DNA from: Bacteroidales bacterium UBA4345
Lineage (GTDB): Bacteria > Bacteroidota > Bacteroidia > Bacteroidales > Paludibacteraceae
Assembly: GCA_002396385.1 (NCBI GenBank)
Contig: DGTD01000040.1
Location: 25,802-89,801, forward strand
Reading direction: 5' to 3'
Length of the DNA stretch: 64,000 nt
Both the position numbers and the translations under genes were made by a program. Positions 8,401 to 17,311 of this stretch are shown here, one piece after another. The notes beneath the pieces are model-generated. The model did not search any database. It was not told where the DNA came from and worked only from the letters and a program-made list of their open reading frames with translations. The first letter of the stretch is position 1, and every line of letters begins with the position of its first letter.

Positions 8401-11400
8401 GAATTTTGGCTTGTTAACAGTAAGATAGTAGTTGCTCACCACACTTTCGTCTCCCACCAACGCCATTTCTGTCGCACTCAATTCCGTTTCGCCTGCCTCT
8501 TTTTGTGCAAATACGCCATTCCTGACGCTTACAGTTAGCACATCGTTTCCAACTTTTCCTGTGAAGACAGGGTCGGCAACGGTCTCTGCTGTGAACTCGT
8601 CGGTTCCGTCATACACTTTGGTTGCCGTTCCGCCGGTTACAGTGATGACGGCCGGATTGATAGTGAATTCAATATCCTTCTGCTTGAATTCAGAGGTGCT
8701 TGTCGGCACGACGCTGACCTTACCCGTGCCGGCATTCTTGTTGTTGGAATACACTAGCGTGTAGTCGGTGTTTTCGATCAAAACAACGCCATTGTATTTA
8801 ACAGTTACTTCAGGTCGTTGCTCTTCGCCATTGTAGGTCAGGGCATCCGTAGGACCAGTTATCTCAAGCCCGTCGGTTATTTCCCAATCTTTGCTTGCAT
8901 TCTCTGGCAGCTTGTAGTTGTTGTTGCTCAAAGCGGTGGCGGTGGCCGTATGCTCACCTTTTTCTACCGACTTGTTACCCGTGTAGGCCGATACACTGAC
9001 AATGTCGCCTTCCACAACCGACGATGCCTTTATGGTAGCGGTTACTTCTTTCTCCAATCCGTCGTAGGCAAATGTAGTTGGCGTACTCCAAATGAGCGCC
9101 ACTTCTTTCTGTTCGATGGTAGCGCTAAGGGCTGGACTGTTTTCTGCTAAAATGTAGTTCCCTGTTGCGGCTGCTTCTCCAGCCAACTGGTATTTTGTGA
9201 CGTTCAACACGGTTTCTCCCGCGTCTTTCTGTTCAAATAAACCGCTTTTCACATTTACGCTGATGTCATCAGTTCCGACCATACCTTCGTAAACAAGGTC
9301 TATGGCTGTTTCTGTGGTGAAATCGTAGCTGCCGTCGTATTGCTTGGTAGCGTTGCCGCCTGTTACAGTGATGACTGCTGGCTGGATGGTAAATGTTGCC
9401 TCTTTTGGGGTGAACGCAAGGGTGCCGGTTGAAGTGACACTGACCTTTGCTGTTCCCGCATTAATGTTGTCGGTAAACTCGAGGGTGTAGTCTGTGTTCT
9501 CAACTATTTTTTTGTCGTTGAATAAAACGGTTACTTCCGGCTGTTGCTCCTTGCCGTTATACGTGAGTTCTTCAATAGGCAGTATTTCAAGTCCGCCTAC
9601 AATCTCCCATGCTATGCTTGCGTTTTCCGGCAACTTGTAGTTGCTGTTGTCCAAAGCTACAGCAGTGGCCGTGTATTCCCCTTTGTCAGCCGACTGGTTG
9701 CCGCTGTATTCCGATATGGTTACCTCGTCGCCTTCAACGATAGAAGAAGGTTCAATATTGGCGGTAATTACCTTCTCTTCTCCGTCGTATACGAAGGAGG
9801 TTGGTGTACTCCATGTGAGGCTCACTTCCTTCTGCTTGATTTCAGCTTTAAATTTAGGTGTTGAGGATGCTAGAACATAGTTGTTGACGGTTCCTGCAGA
9901 ACCATTTAGCAGCAGTTCGGTTATTTCTAACTCGGTCTCTCCTGCGTCTTTCTGTGCGAATACGCCGTTCTTGACGATAACTGAGATGTTGTCGCTTGCA
10001 ATCTTGCCAGTTACAATAAAGTGGGTGATGGTTCCGTCGGTAAACTCGTTGTTCCCATCATACACTTTTGTCGCCGTTCCGCCTGTTATGGTGATGACCG
10101 CCGGATGGATGGTGAATTCGATATCTTTCTGCTTGAAATCAGAGGTGCTTGTCGGAATGACACTGACTTTAGCCGTTCCGGCATTCTTGTTATCGGAATA
10201 CTTTAAGGTGTAGTCGGTTTTTTCAACAAGAATAACGCCATTGTATTTTACGGTGACTTCCGGCTGTTGTTCTTTCCCGTTGTAGGTGAGGGCCTCTGTT
10301 GGACCGGTAATCTCGAGTCCATCGGTAATTTCCCAGAATTTGCTTGCGTTCTTTGGTAGTTTATAGTTGTTGTTGCTTAAAGCAGTGGCGGTGGCGGTAT
10401 GCTCACCTTTTTCTGACGATTGGTTGCCCGTATAGGCCGATACACTGACGACATCGCCTTCTACGATGTAAGATGCTACTATGTTGGCAGTTACTTCTTT
10501 AACCTCGCCGTCGTATGCGAAGGTTGTTGGGGTACTCCAGATAAGGGCCACTTCCTTCTGTTCTATCACAGCGGTAAGCGATGGCTTTTCGTTTGCTAGT
10601 GTGTAGTTTCCCGATTTAGCCTCGTTGCCTGCCAGCTGGTATTCGGTCACGTTCAGTTCGGTCTCTCCTGCCTCTTTTTGGGCGAAACTTCCCGATTTTA
10701 CTGTTACTGAAATATCCTCGTCACCGATTTTGCCTGTAAAGGAAATGTCGGTGCTGGTTTCTGTTGTGATGTTCACATTCCCGTTGTACACTTTCGTTGC
10801 CGTTCCTCCGGTGACGGTAATAACAGCAGGCGCTATAGTGAACTCGAATTCCTTCTGCTCAAAAAGGGTGGTGTTGGTCTCTTCGTTCTTTATCGGAAGG
10901 ATGGTCACCTTTGCTTGCCCAACGTTTTTATTGTTAGTGAACGCTAGCGTGTAGTCAACATCTTTTTCAAGTTTCTGCTCGTTGAACGATACCTTTATCT
11001 CAGGTTCCTGTTCGTTGCCATTGTAGGTAAGAACTTCGTTCAAACCGGTTACTGTCAGTCCGCTGGTTATTTGCCAAATTATATTTCTTGTCTTGTCGGC
11101 TATCTTATAGTTGTCGTTGTTCAGTGAAGTGGCATAAGCAATGTATTTTCCGATTCCTTTTGCGTTGTTGCCGTCATATTCCGAAACAGCCACCTCGTCG
11201 CCCTCCACAACCGAGGTCGGATCGACTGTGGCGGTCACTTCTTTCTCTTCGTTGTCGTATGCGAAGGTGGTCGGAGTGCTCCAGACAAGATTTACCTCTT
11301 TTTGCGTTATTACGGCCTCGAGAGCGGGTTTGTCATCCGCCAGCGTGTAGTTCTTGATTGTGTTTTCGTCGCCCGCCAACTGGTATTCGTTGACGTCCAG

Positions 11401-14400
11401 CAGAGTCTCGCCCGCATCTTTCTTTGCGAACGCCCCATCCTTGACAGTTACGGCGATTTCGTCCCCGTCAACAATTCCCGTCGAGTTGACGGTCACTTGC
11501 GTTGCTTCCGTCAAGTTGGTAGTGCCGTCATAGACTTTTGTAGCGCTTCCGCCCGTCACGGTAATGGTGGCCGGATTGATGGTGAACGTGAAGTCCTTTT
11601 TGGTGAACAAAGCCGATTCGGTCGGCACGACGCTGACATTTGCGGTTCCGGCATTCTTGTTGTCAGAGAATACTAAAGTGTAGTCTACCCCCTCGGTCAG
11701 TTTGCTGTCGTTGAAATAGACTTCCATCTCAGGCTCCTGCTCGCTTCCGTTGTAGGTGAAGGCCTTGTCCAGCCCGCTGACAACGAGTCCGCTGGTTATC
11801 TCCCAAGTGATAGAGGCGTCTTCCGGCAGCTTGTAGTTGCTGTTGCCCAAAGCGGTGGCCGTTGCGGTGTGCTCACCTATTTCGGCCGACTTGTTGCCGG
11901 TGTATTCCGAAACAGCCACCTCGTCGCCCTCCACAACCGAGGTAGGGTCGACCGTGGCGGTCACTTCTTTCTCTTCGTTGTCGTAGGCGAAGGAGGTCGG
12001 ATTGTTCCAAACAAGACTTACCTCTTTTTGCGTTATTACGGCCTCAAGCGCAGGTTTGTCATCCGCCAGCGTGTAGTTCTTGAGCGCGTTTTCGTCGCCC
12101 GCCAACTGGTATTCGTTGACGTCCAGCAGAGTCTCGCCCGCCTCTTTCTGTGCGAACGCCCCCTCCTTTACTGTAATTGTGACGTCGTCCCCGGCAACAA
12201 TTCCAGTCGTGTTGACGGTCACTTGAGTAGCCGCTGTTAAGTCGGTAGTGCCGTCATAGACCTTCGTAGCGCTTCCGCCTGTCACGGTAATGGTGGCCGG
12301 ATTGATGGTGAAATTTATATTCTTCTGTTTGAATTCAGAGGTGCTTGTCGGCACGACGCTGACCTTAGCGGTTCCGGCATTCTTGTTGTCAGAGAATACT
12401 AAAGTGTAGTCTACCCCCTCGGTCAGTTTGCTGTCGTTGAAATAGACTTCCATCTCGGGCTCCTGCTCGTTTCCGTTGTAGGTGAACACCTTGTCCAGCC
12501 CGTTGATAACGAGTCCGCTGGTTATCTCCCAAGTGATAGAGGCGTTTTCCGGCAGTTTGTAGTTGCTGTTGTTCAGAGCGGTGGCCGTTGCGGTGTGCTT
12601 GCCTATTTCGGCCGACTTGTTGCCGGTGTATTCCGAAACAGCCACCTCGTCACCCTCCACAACCGAGGTTGGGTCAACTGAGGCGGTTACTTCTTTCTCT
12701 TCGTTGTCGTAGGCGAAGGAGGTTGGAGTGCTCCAGACAAGATTTACCTCTTTTTGCGTTATTACAGCCTCAAGCGCAGGTTTGTCATCCGCCAGCGTGT
12801 AGTTCTTGAGTGTGTTCTCGTCGCCCGCCAACTGGTATTCGTTGACGTCCAGCAGAGTCTCGCCCGCATCTTTCTTTGCGACCCCCCCCTCCTTTACTGT
12901 AATTGTGACGTCGTCCCCGGCAACAATTCCAGTCGTGTTGATGGTCACTTGAGTAGCCGCCGTCAAGTCGGTAGTGCCGTCATAGACTTTTGTAGCGCTT
13001 CCGCCCGTCACGGTAATGGTGGCCGGATTGATGGTGAACGTGAAGTCCTTTTTGGTGAACAAAGCCGATTCGGTCGGCACGACGCTGACCTTAGCGGTTC
13101 CGGCATTCTTGTTGTCAGAGAATACTAAAGTGTAGTCTACCCCCTCGGTCAGTTTGCTGTCGTTGAAATAGACTTCCATCTCAGGCTCCAGCTCGCTTCC
13201 GTTGTAGGTGAACGCCTTGTCCAGCCCGCTGACAACGAGTCCGCTGGTTATCTCCCAAGTGATAGAGGCGTCTTCCGGCAGCTTGTAGTTGCTGTTGCCC
13301 AGAGCGGTGGCCGTTGCGGTGTGCTCACCTATTTCGGCCGACTTGTTCCCGGTGTATTCCGAAACAGCCACCTCGTCACCCTCCACAACCGAGGTTGGGT
13401 CAACTGAGGCGGTTACTTCTTTCTCTTCGTTGTCGTAGGCGAAGGAGGTTGGAGTGCTCCAGACAAGATTTACCTCTTTTTGCGTTATTACAGCCTCAAG
13501 CGCGGGTTTGTCATCTGCCAGCGTGTAGTTCTTGAGCGCGTTCTCGTCGCCCGCCAACTGGTATTCGTTGACGTCCAGCAGAGTCTCGCCCGCATCTTTC
13601 TTTGCGAACGCCCCCTCCTTTACTGTAATTGTGATGTCGTCCCCGGCAACAATTCCAGTCGTGTTGACGGTCACTTGTGTAGCCGCGGTCAAGTCGGTAG
13701 TGCCGTCATAGACTTTCGTGGCGCTTCCGCCTGTCACGGTAATGGTGACCGGATTGATGGTGAAATTTATATTCTTCTGTTTGAATTCAGAGGTGCTTGT
13801 CGGCACGACGCTGACCTTAGCGGTGCCGACATTCTTGTTGTTGGTGAACTCTAACGTGTAGTCTACCCCCTCGGTCAGTTTGCTGTCGTTGAAATAGACT
13901 TCCATCTCAGGCTCCTGCTCGTTTCCGTTGTAGGTGAACACCTTGTCCAGCCCGTTGATAACGAGTCCGCTGGTTATCTCCCAAGTGATAGAGGCGTTTT
14001 CCGGCAGTTTGTAGTTGCTGTTGTTCAGAGCGGTGGCCGTTGCGGTGTGCTCACCTATTTCGGCCGACTTGTTGCCGGCGTATTCTGTAACAGTCACCTC
14101 GTCGCCCTCCACAACCGAGGTAGGGTCGACCGTGGCGGTCACTTCTTTCTCTTCGTTGTCGTAGGCGAAGGAGGTTGGAGTGCTCCAGACAAGACTTATC
14201 TCTTTTTGCGTTATTACAGCCTCAAGCGCAGGTTTGTCATCCGCCAGCGTGTAGTTCTTGAGCGCGTTCTCGTCGCCCGCCAACTGGTATTCGTTGACGT
14301 CCAGCAGAGTCTCGCCCGCATCTTTCTTTGCGAACGCCCCCTCCTTTACTGTAATTGTGACGTCGTCCCCGCTAACTATTCCCGTCGAGTTGACGGTCAC

Positions 14401-15567
14401 TTGTGTAGCCGCCGTCAAGTCGGTAGTGCCGTCATAGACCTTCGTGGCGCTTCCGCCTGTTACGGTAATGGTGGCCGGATTGATGGTGAATGTGCTGTCC
14501 GTTTTGGTGAACAGAGCCGATTCAGTCGGCACGACGCTGACCTTAGCGGTTCCGGCATTCTTGTTGTCAGAGAATACTAAAGTGTAGTCTACCCCCTCGG
14601 TCAGTTTGCTGTCGTTGAAATAGACTTCCATCTCGGGCTCCTGCTCGTTTCCGTTGTAGGTGAACACCTTGTCCAGACCGTTGATAACGAGTCCGCTGGT
14701 TATCTCCCAAGTGATAGAGGCGTTTTCCGGCAGCTTGTAGTTGCTGTTGCCCAGAGCGGTGGCCGTTGCGGTGTGCTCACCTATTTCGGCCGACTTGTTG
14801 CCGGTGTATTCTGTAACAGTCACCTCGTCGCCCTCCACAACCGAGGTTGGGTCAACCGTGGCGGTCACTTCTTTCTCTTCGTTGTCGTAGGCGAAGGAGG
14901 TTGGAGTACTCCAGACAAGATTTACCTCTTTTTGCGTTATTACAGCCTCAAGCGCAGGTTTGTCATCTGCCAGCGTGTAGTTCTTGAGCGTGTTTTCGTC
15001 GCCCGCCAACTGGTATTCGTTGACGTCCAGCAGAGTCTCGCCCGCATCTTTCTTTGCGAACGCCCCCTCCTTTACTGTAATTGTGACGTCGTCCCCGCTA
15101 ACTATTCCCGTCGTATTGACAATCACTTGTGTAGCCGCCGTCAAGTCGGTAGTGCCGTCATAGACCTTCGTAGCGCTTCCGCCTGTTACGGTAATGGTGG
15201 CCGGATTGATGGTGAATGTGCTGTCCGTTTTGGCGAACAGAGCCGATTCAGTCGGCACGACGCTGACCTTAGCGGTTCCGGCATTCTTGTTGTTGGAGAA
15301 TTCTAGCGTATAATCTATATCTTTCTTAAGCTCGGTTCCATTTAATACGACAACTACTTCTGGCGTCTTTTCCGCTCCGTCGTAGATGAAAGTGCCAGTG
15401 ATCGAAACCTCTAGTTTGTCTGCATCTTCGTTAGTCTCAGATGCAGGCACCTCTGATGCTGGTGCGGAATGAGGGTTTTCAATAGTATCTTCGGCCGTAA
15501 CAGATTGAAATGTGCACAACATTGCCATCAAAACTATGGCAAACAAAGAATTGTGGTTATTATTCAT
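5407..15567 (-). CDS. Giant MBG/YDG-repeat surface protein with type A T9SS sorting domain
   Basis: About 3386 aa. A signal peptide (MNNNHNSLF...SVTAE; the ATG seven codons upstream is less likely) is followed by ten copies of a 242-aa unit. Each unit has an MBG-like part (FTYNGNEQEPEMEVYFN), a YDG part (SATKVYDGTTDLT...AGETLLDVNEYQLAGDE) and a third part (LVWSTPTSFAYDNEEKEVTA...SNYKLPENASITWEI). More diverged modules follow, then a conserved module with EYQWYHNDILLEGE...LNGSYY (about DNA 5640-5790), and a type A T9SS domain (TAYPNPTHDYTTIEL ... YIVKVDGLEVKVLKY). It is likely exported across the outer membrane and held on the surface as a long fibre or adhesin. No catalytic motif was seen. 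It is first in an operon with the OmpA barrel. Confidence 0.85.
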   Translation of the reverse strand: MNNNHNSLFAIVLMAMLCTFQSVTAEDTIENPHSAPASEVPASETNEDADKLEVSITGTFIYDGAEKTPEVVVVLNGTELKKDIDYTLEFSNNKNAGTAKVSVVPTESALFAKTDSTFTINPATITVTGGSATKVYDGTTDLTAATQVIVNTTGIVSGDDVTITVKEGAFAKKDAGETLLDVNEYQLAGDENTLKNYTLADDKPALEAVITQKEVNLVWSTPTSFAYDNEEKEVTATVDPTSVVEGDEVTVTEYTGNKSAEIGEHTATATALGNSNYKLPENASITWEITSGLVINGLDKVFTYNGNEQEPEMEVYFNDSKLTEGVDYTLVFSDNKNAGTAKVSVVPTESALFTKTDSTFTINPATITVTGGSATKVYDGTTDLTAATQVTVNSTGIVSGDDVTITVKEGAFAKKDAGETLLDVNEYQLAGDENALKNYTLADDKPALEAVITQKEISLVWSTPTSFAYDNEEKEVTATVDPTSVVEGDEVTVTEYAGNKSAEIGEHTATATALNNSNYKLPENASITWEITSGLVINGLDKVFTYNGNEQEPEMEVYFNDSKLTEGVDYTLEFTNNKNVGTAKVSVVPTSTSEFKQKNINFTINPVTITVTGGSATKVYDGTTDLTAATQVTVNTTGIVAGDDITITVKEGAFAKKDAGETLLDVNEYQLAGDENALKNYTLADDKPALEAVITQKEVNLVWSTPTSFAYDNEEKEVTASVDPTSVVEGDEVAVSEYTGNKSAEIGEHTATATALGNSNYKLPEDASITWEITSGLVVSGLDKAFTYNGSELEPEMEVYFNDSKLTEGVDYTLVFSDNKNAGTAKVSVVPTESALFTKKDFTFTINPATITVTGGSATKVYDGTTDLTAATQVTINTTGIVAGDDVTITVKEGGVAKKDAGETLLDVNEYQLAGDENTLKNYTLADDKPALEAVITQKEVNLVWSTPTSFAYDNEEKEVTASVDPTSVVEGDEVAVSEYTGNKSAEIGKHTATATALNNSNYKLPENASITWEITSGLVINGLDKVFTYNGNEQEPEMEVYFNDSKLTEGVDYTLVFSDNKNAGTAKVSVVPTSTSEFKQKNINFTINPATITVTGGSATKVYDGTTDLTAATQVTVNTTGIVAGDDVTITVKEGAFAQKEAGETLLDVNEYQLAGDENALKNYTLADDKPALEAVITQKEVSLVWNNPTSFAYDNEEKEVTATVDPTSVVEGDEVAVSEYTGNKSAEIGEHTATATALGNSNYKLPEDASITWEITSGLVVSGLDKAFTYNGSEQEPEMEVYFNDSKLTEGVDYTLVFSDNKNAGTANVSVVPTESALFTKKDFTFTINPATITVTGGSATKVYDGTTNLTEATQVTVNSTGIVDGDEIAVTVKDGAFAKKDAGETLLDVNEYQLAGDENTIKNYTLADDKPALEAVITQKEVNLVWSTPTTFAYDNEEKEVTATVDPTSVVEGDEVAVSEYDGNNAKGIGKYIAYATSLNNDNYKIADKTRNIIWQITSGLTVTGLNEVLTYNGNEQEPEIKVSFNEQKLEKDVDYTLAFTNNKNVGQAKVTILPIKNEETNTTLFEQKEFEFTIAPAVITVTGGTATKVYNGNVNITTETSTDISFTGKIGDEDISVTVKSGSFAQKEAGETELNVTEYQLAGNEAKSGNYTLANEKPSLTAVIEQKEVALIWSTPTTFAYDGEVKEVTANIVASYIVEGDVVSVSAYTGNQSSEKGEHTATATALSNNNYKLPKNASKFWEITDGLEITGPTEALTYNGKEQQPEVTVKYNGVILVEKTDYTLKYSDNKNAGTAKVSVIPTSTSDFKQKDIEFTIHPAVITITGGTATKVYDGNNEFTDGTITHFIVTGKIASDNISVIVKNGVFAQKDAGETELEITELLLNGSAGTVNNYVLASSTPKFKAEIKQKEVSLTWSTPTSFVYDGEEKVITANIEPSSIVEGDEVTISEYSGNQSADKGEYTATAVALDNSNYKLPENASIAWEIVGGLEILPIEELTYNGKEQQPEVTVLFNDKKIVENTDYTLEFTDNINAGTAKVSVTSTGTLAFTPKEATFTIQPAVITVTGGNATKQYDGSYDFTTETAIDLVYEGMVGTDDISVNVKSGLFEQKDAGETVLNVTKYQLAGEAAATGNYILAENSPALSATIEQKEVALIWSTPTTFAYDGLEKEVTATIKASSVVEGDIVSVSAYTGNKSVEKGEHTATATALSNNNYKLPENASKDWEITDGLEITGPTDALTYNGEEQRPEVTVKYNGVVLIENTDYTLVYSNNKNAGTGKVSVVPTSTSEFKQKDIEFTINPAVITVTGGTATKVYDGTDEFTAETVADPVFTGKVGNDVLTVSVRNGVFAQKEAGETELSATEMALVGDESVVSNYYLTVNKPKFDAIIEQKEVTLVWSTPTTFEYDGDEKEVTATVDISSIAEGDEVAVSEYSDNRSAEIREHFATADLLDNNNYKLPENAGISWEIISAVVPAEDYSIAIAVPTSGYVYDKLPKEPTVEVRIGDKLIDSSEYELSYTSNTRAGEAKVTVSAKYGANYTFETKEATFEIAKAVINVATEITGKEYDGTVKAEVSSITTGIIDGDDVIINADAAYNDPNAGTDKPVKILYTIEGTDKANYQLSATSLDTFAAIAPKKLTLVWSEKKFTFDGTEKSVSVVAYKGVVGNEEVKVEEYSNQAKTNAGNYTAKVEKLSSQNYTIGAGEETEWTISARKTDITIIATENNFTYNGKEQIPPIIVKDGDTEIPAENYSIRYENTINAGKATFTVEAKEGGNYIFKAKGGSYEIKPAAITFESESKTWVYDGNEHTAPKVTLTEGELFGDDSFDFAVTGAITAVGKVDNEFTVTSKDGTLASNYTITEKVGVLTVKANKISPITTDPITGEKTIVDPITGETVPLTDPTMGYEVVVNPGNSEIVYDGKKKEPVVELFINGVKVPADEYNIVYKANTNAGTAHVSVTDNKDGYYTFIGTTADFKIEPRELTLEWGETEFTYNGKRQQVSHTLQGVLDGDKVKVQVKGDTATNANSYKAIASGVDNKNYILRPDTIKWTILKADTEMPTLTPIAETEAGTKDGQIEGLQKGMEMKKEGEKKFAPVKDPAVKLAPGNYIVRIAGDKNHNASEEVLVTIQAGTVPYAIDSIIVPAFGYCPATDDNIRYVVSGENHPAAFRIIYSKEAEAAGFKNTGYVDITENGTLPVTIPNCDANTYKAKLQFRSVNNIESKTFDIELMVNLSADYMTDIFEDVISAVNTEERFLEYQWYHNDILLEGETKPYYNQNKTLNGSYYMEVLTVDDRKLKTCRLNFEAVEADKLTAYPNPTHDYTTIELTNDNEEEHTLEVFSSAGERVKSDTFTGAKTEVNFVDLPQGVYIVKVDGLEVKVLKY
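11000..15360 (-). repeat. Near-identical 726-bp tandem repeats inside the giant gene
   Basis: The landmark gtgtgctcac recurs at 14771, 14045, 13319 and 11867, and as a one-base variant at 12593, all exactly 726 bp (242 codons) apart. About six units in this stretch are nearly identical at the DNA level, and the four units toward the C-terminus are diverged. Sub-modules are mosaic: the sequences ending FKQKNINFTI and FTKKDFTFTI alternate between units. That pattern suggests recombination between copies. Unit edges are arbitrary. Confidence 0.85.
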
Positions 15568-16384
15568 TTTTATTGTATGAATTTTCACTTTAAGTCCTTT
15601 TTATATTCTTGCAAACAACTGTCTTGAAATAGACATTGTTTTGAAAAGCAGTGTTATCTATATTTTTAGATAGCCGACCTGCTTTCGAAAATTTTTGCAA
15701 AATTATAGAATAAATTCCTAATCATCGGGTTGATTTAAAAATAAGTTGAATGAATTTGCCTATATTTTTTTTGTTGTACTTTTCAGAATAGACACTTGAG
15801 AACTTTTTGTCGGTTAAAACAGAACTTTCCCAAAATGCGTAGATAGCAAAAGCTAGAAGTGGATTGATATTGTTTGGCTGTGTTAGGAATCGAAAAAACA
15901 ATAAATTCAATGGGTTGGTCAAAAATAAACCTCATGATGAGGCTGATGTAGGCTCGAGTGCGATTCTTTTACGATAATTATGAAAAGTTCGGCGTAAAGA
16001 ATCGTTTTATTTTGAGTAACTTCGCATCTGTATTTTCTGTATAGACATGTTATCTAGCAATCTGTGAAATTTGTCAAATACCTATATAAAAAAAGAAAAG
16101 GCGAAAAAGTCTTTTAGTCGTATGGTGTATGCTAGTAAGCATGATGTGTGCGAATGCAACCATACAATTCAAGATGTCCGTGCCGTTTCCGATTGAAAAT
16201 GCTTTAACAAAGAGAGGCCTTTCATAAAGGTTGAATACGCCCTCTTGACCTTTTATCCTCGCAAGCCAACTTATCAACAATTTTTACGCGGAGGTGTTGA
16301 TAAGTTGTTTGTATTTCCGTGGAGGATGATGAACGGCCATTCCTTCTTTTTCTGCAATTTTGCTGTAATTATTGCTTGAAACGT
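15568..16384. other. Long intergenic region with two inverted repeats
   Basis: An 817-nt AT-rich region between the divergent giant gene and HU-SPOR gene. On the minus strand TAATTTTG (15698-15705) fits a -7 box for the giant gene. A 12-bp inverted repeat with one bulged base (CGATTCTTTTACG at 15961-15973, CGTAAAGAATCG at 15993-16004) is followed by TTTTATTTT. A perfect 13-bp inverted repeat lies at 16267-16307. Two minus-strand frames of 66 and 68 codons have no convincing start or family and were not called. Confidence 0.5.
16267..16307 (+). promoter_or_regulatory. Perfect 13-bp inverted repeat upstream of the HU-SPOR gene
   Basis: CAACTTATCAACA (16267-16279) and TGTTGATAAGTTG (16295-16307) pair perfectly around a 15-nt loop, 77 nt upstream of the start codon at 16385. 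Each arm contains TTATCAACA, one base from the DnaA-box consensus TTATCCACA. It could be a leader hairpin or an operator. No run of T follows, so it is not a classical terminator. Confidence 0.55.
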
Positions 16385-17311
16385 ATGAAAGAATTGTTTT
16401 CACTGATAATCGACCTCTTGCACACCGATGCCTGTGTGGTTGTTCCTGGTTTGGGTGGCTTTGTTACAAACCGTAAGGCGGCGTCTGTTGATGAACGCTC
16501 GGGTTTGTTCTGCCCGCCTTCTGTCCAAGTGGTCTTCAATCCGAAGTTAAACCACAACGACGGACTTTTATGTCAGGCATGGGCGTCCTACCACAATTGT
16601 TCTCTTGTGGATGCATCCAAGCAGATAAATGCGGTTGTCGGTGAAGTGAAAAACACAATAGCCGCAAAGGGAACTTTATACGTCCCTGGTTTTGGCACTC
16701 TCCGCATCCACGGCAGAAGCTACTCTTTCGTATCAGGTATTGACCAGCAGGGGTTCAGCGAAAGTTTCGGATTGCAGGAATTCCGTCTGCCTGCCATTGA
16801 GCCGGACCAGCACAGAAACACTGCGCAGGTCAAGAAGGTTTTGGGTATAGGCGCTGTAGCTGCTATGGTGACGGCCGTGCTGTTAATGCCCACCCACAAC
16901 CAGACTTATTTGCAGAATATGGCTTCGCTCCTCCCCATTTCATTTAACAACAGTCAAACCATAAAAACGCTTTCTACTGTGACGGCGCGGGCTTCACAGG
17001 TAAGCCAGGCCGCCGATGCCTTGAAAGTTGAAACTGCCGATAAGGAAGAGCCTGCTCTTTCTCAGACGCCTTCTTCGGAAAACGGACTCTTTTATGTGGT
17101 CTTGAAATCGTTTTCAACGACTGCCGAAGCCGACTCGTTTGTAGGACGCTGGCAACCGCGTTTGTCCGACAAACTGGCTGTCGTTCCTGTAACAGAGGGC
17201 TTTGTTGTCGTCGCATGTGCCAATACGGCCAATCCTGAACTTGCTAATAAAATGATGGAGAACGTTCGTAGCAAATCTTCTTTTAAAGACACTTTTATAC
17301 TCTACAAATAA
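16385..17311 (+). CDS. HU-domain (CCDC81-like) protein with C-terminal SPOR domain
   Basis: A 308-aa predicted inner-membrane protein. The N-terminal 120 or so residues resemble the paired HU-like domains of the bacterial CCDC81 type (VVPGLGGFVTN ... VVFNPKLNHNDGLL ... GTLYVPGFGTLRI). A membrane segment follows (about 155-172, IGAVAAMVTAVLLMP), then a variable linker and a C-terminal SPOR domain (FYVVLKSFSTTAEADSF ... SFKDTFIL). SPOR domains bind denuded peptidoglycan at division sites, so the layout suggests a cytoplasmic DNA-binding or protein-binding head tethered to the septal wall. The start MKELFSL was chosen because the 22 codons upstream have no family character. The next gene starts directly after its stop, which implies an operon. 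Confidence 0.75.
   Translation: MKELFSLIIDLLHTDACVVVPGLGGFVTNRKAASVDERSGLFCPPSVQVVFNPKLNHNDGLLCQAWASYHNCSLVDASKQINAVVGEVKNTIAAKGTLYVPGFGTLRIHGRSYSFVSGIDQQGFSESFGLQEFRLPAIEPDQHRNTAQVKKVLGIGAVAAMVTAVLLMPTHNQTYLQNMASLLPISFNNSQTIKTLSTVTARASQVSQAADALKVETADKEEPALSQTPSSENGLFYVVLKSFSTTAEADSFVGRWQPRLSDKLAVVPVTEGFVVVACANTANPELANKMMENVRSKSSFKDTFILYK

Noticed and set aside
11302..15306. Many plus-strand open frames of about 110-177 codons across the giant gene
   Set aside because: They recur with the 726-bp period and are antisense shadows of the repeat-coding strand; none has a signal, family or own promoter.
11000..15360. Regular 726-bp repeats as a CRISPR array or satellite
   Set aside because: Units are far too long for CRISPR and lie wholly within one open reading frame encoding protein repeats.
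15722..16280. Two minus-strand frames of 66 and 68 codons in the long gap
   Set aside because: No recognisable family, poor starts and composition like the surrounding noncoding DNA.
16267..16307. Chromosome origin (oriC) at the TTATCAACA pair
   Set aside because: Only two box-like sequences exist, in one hairpin; there is no cluster of boxes, no dnaA gene and no AT-rich unwinding array with box repeats.
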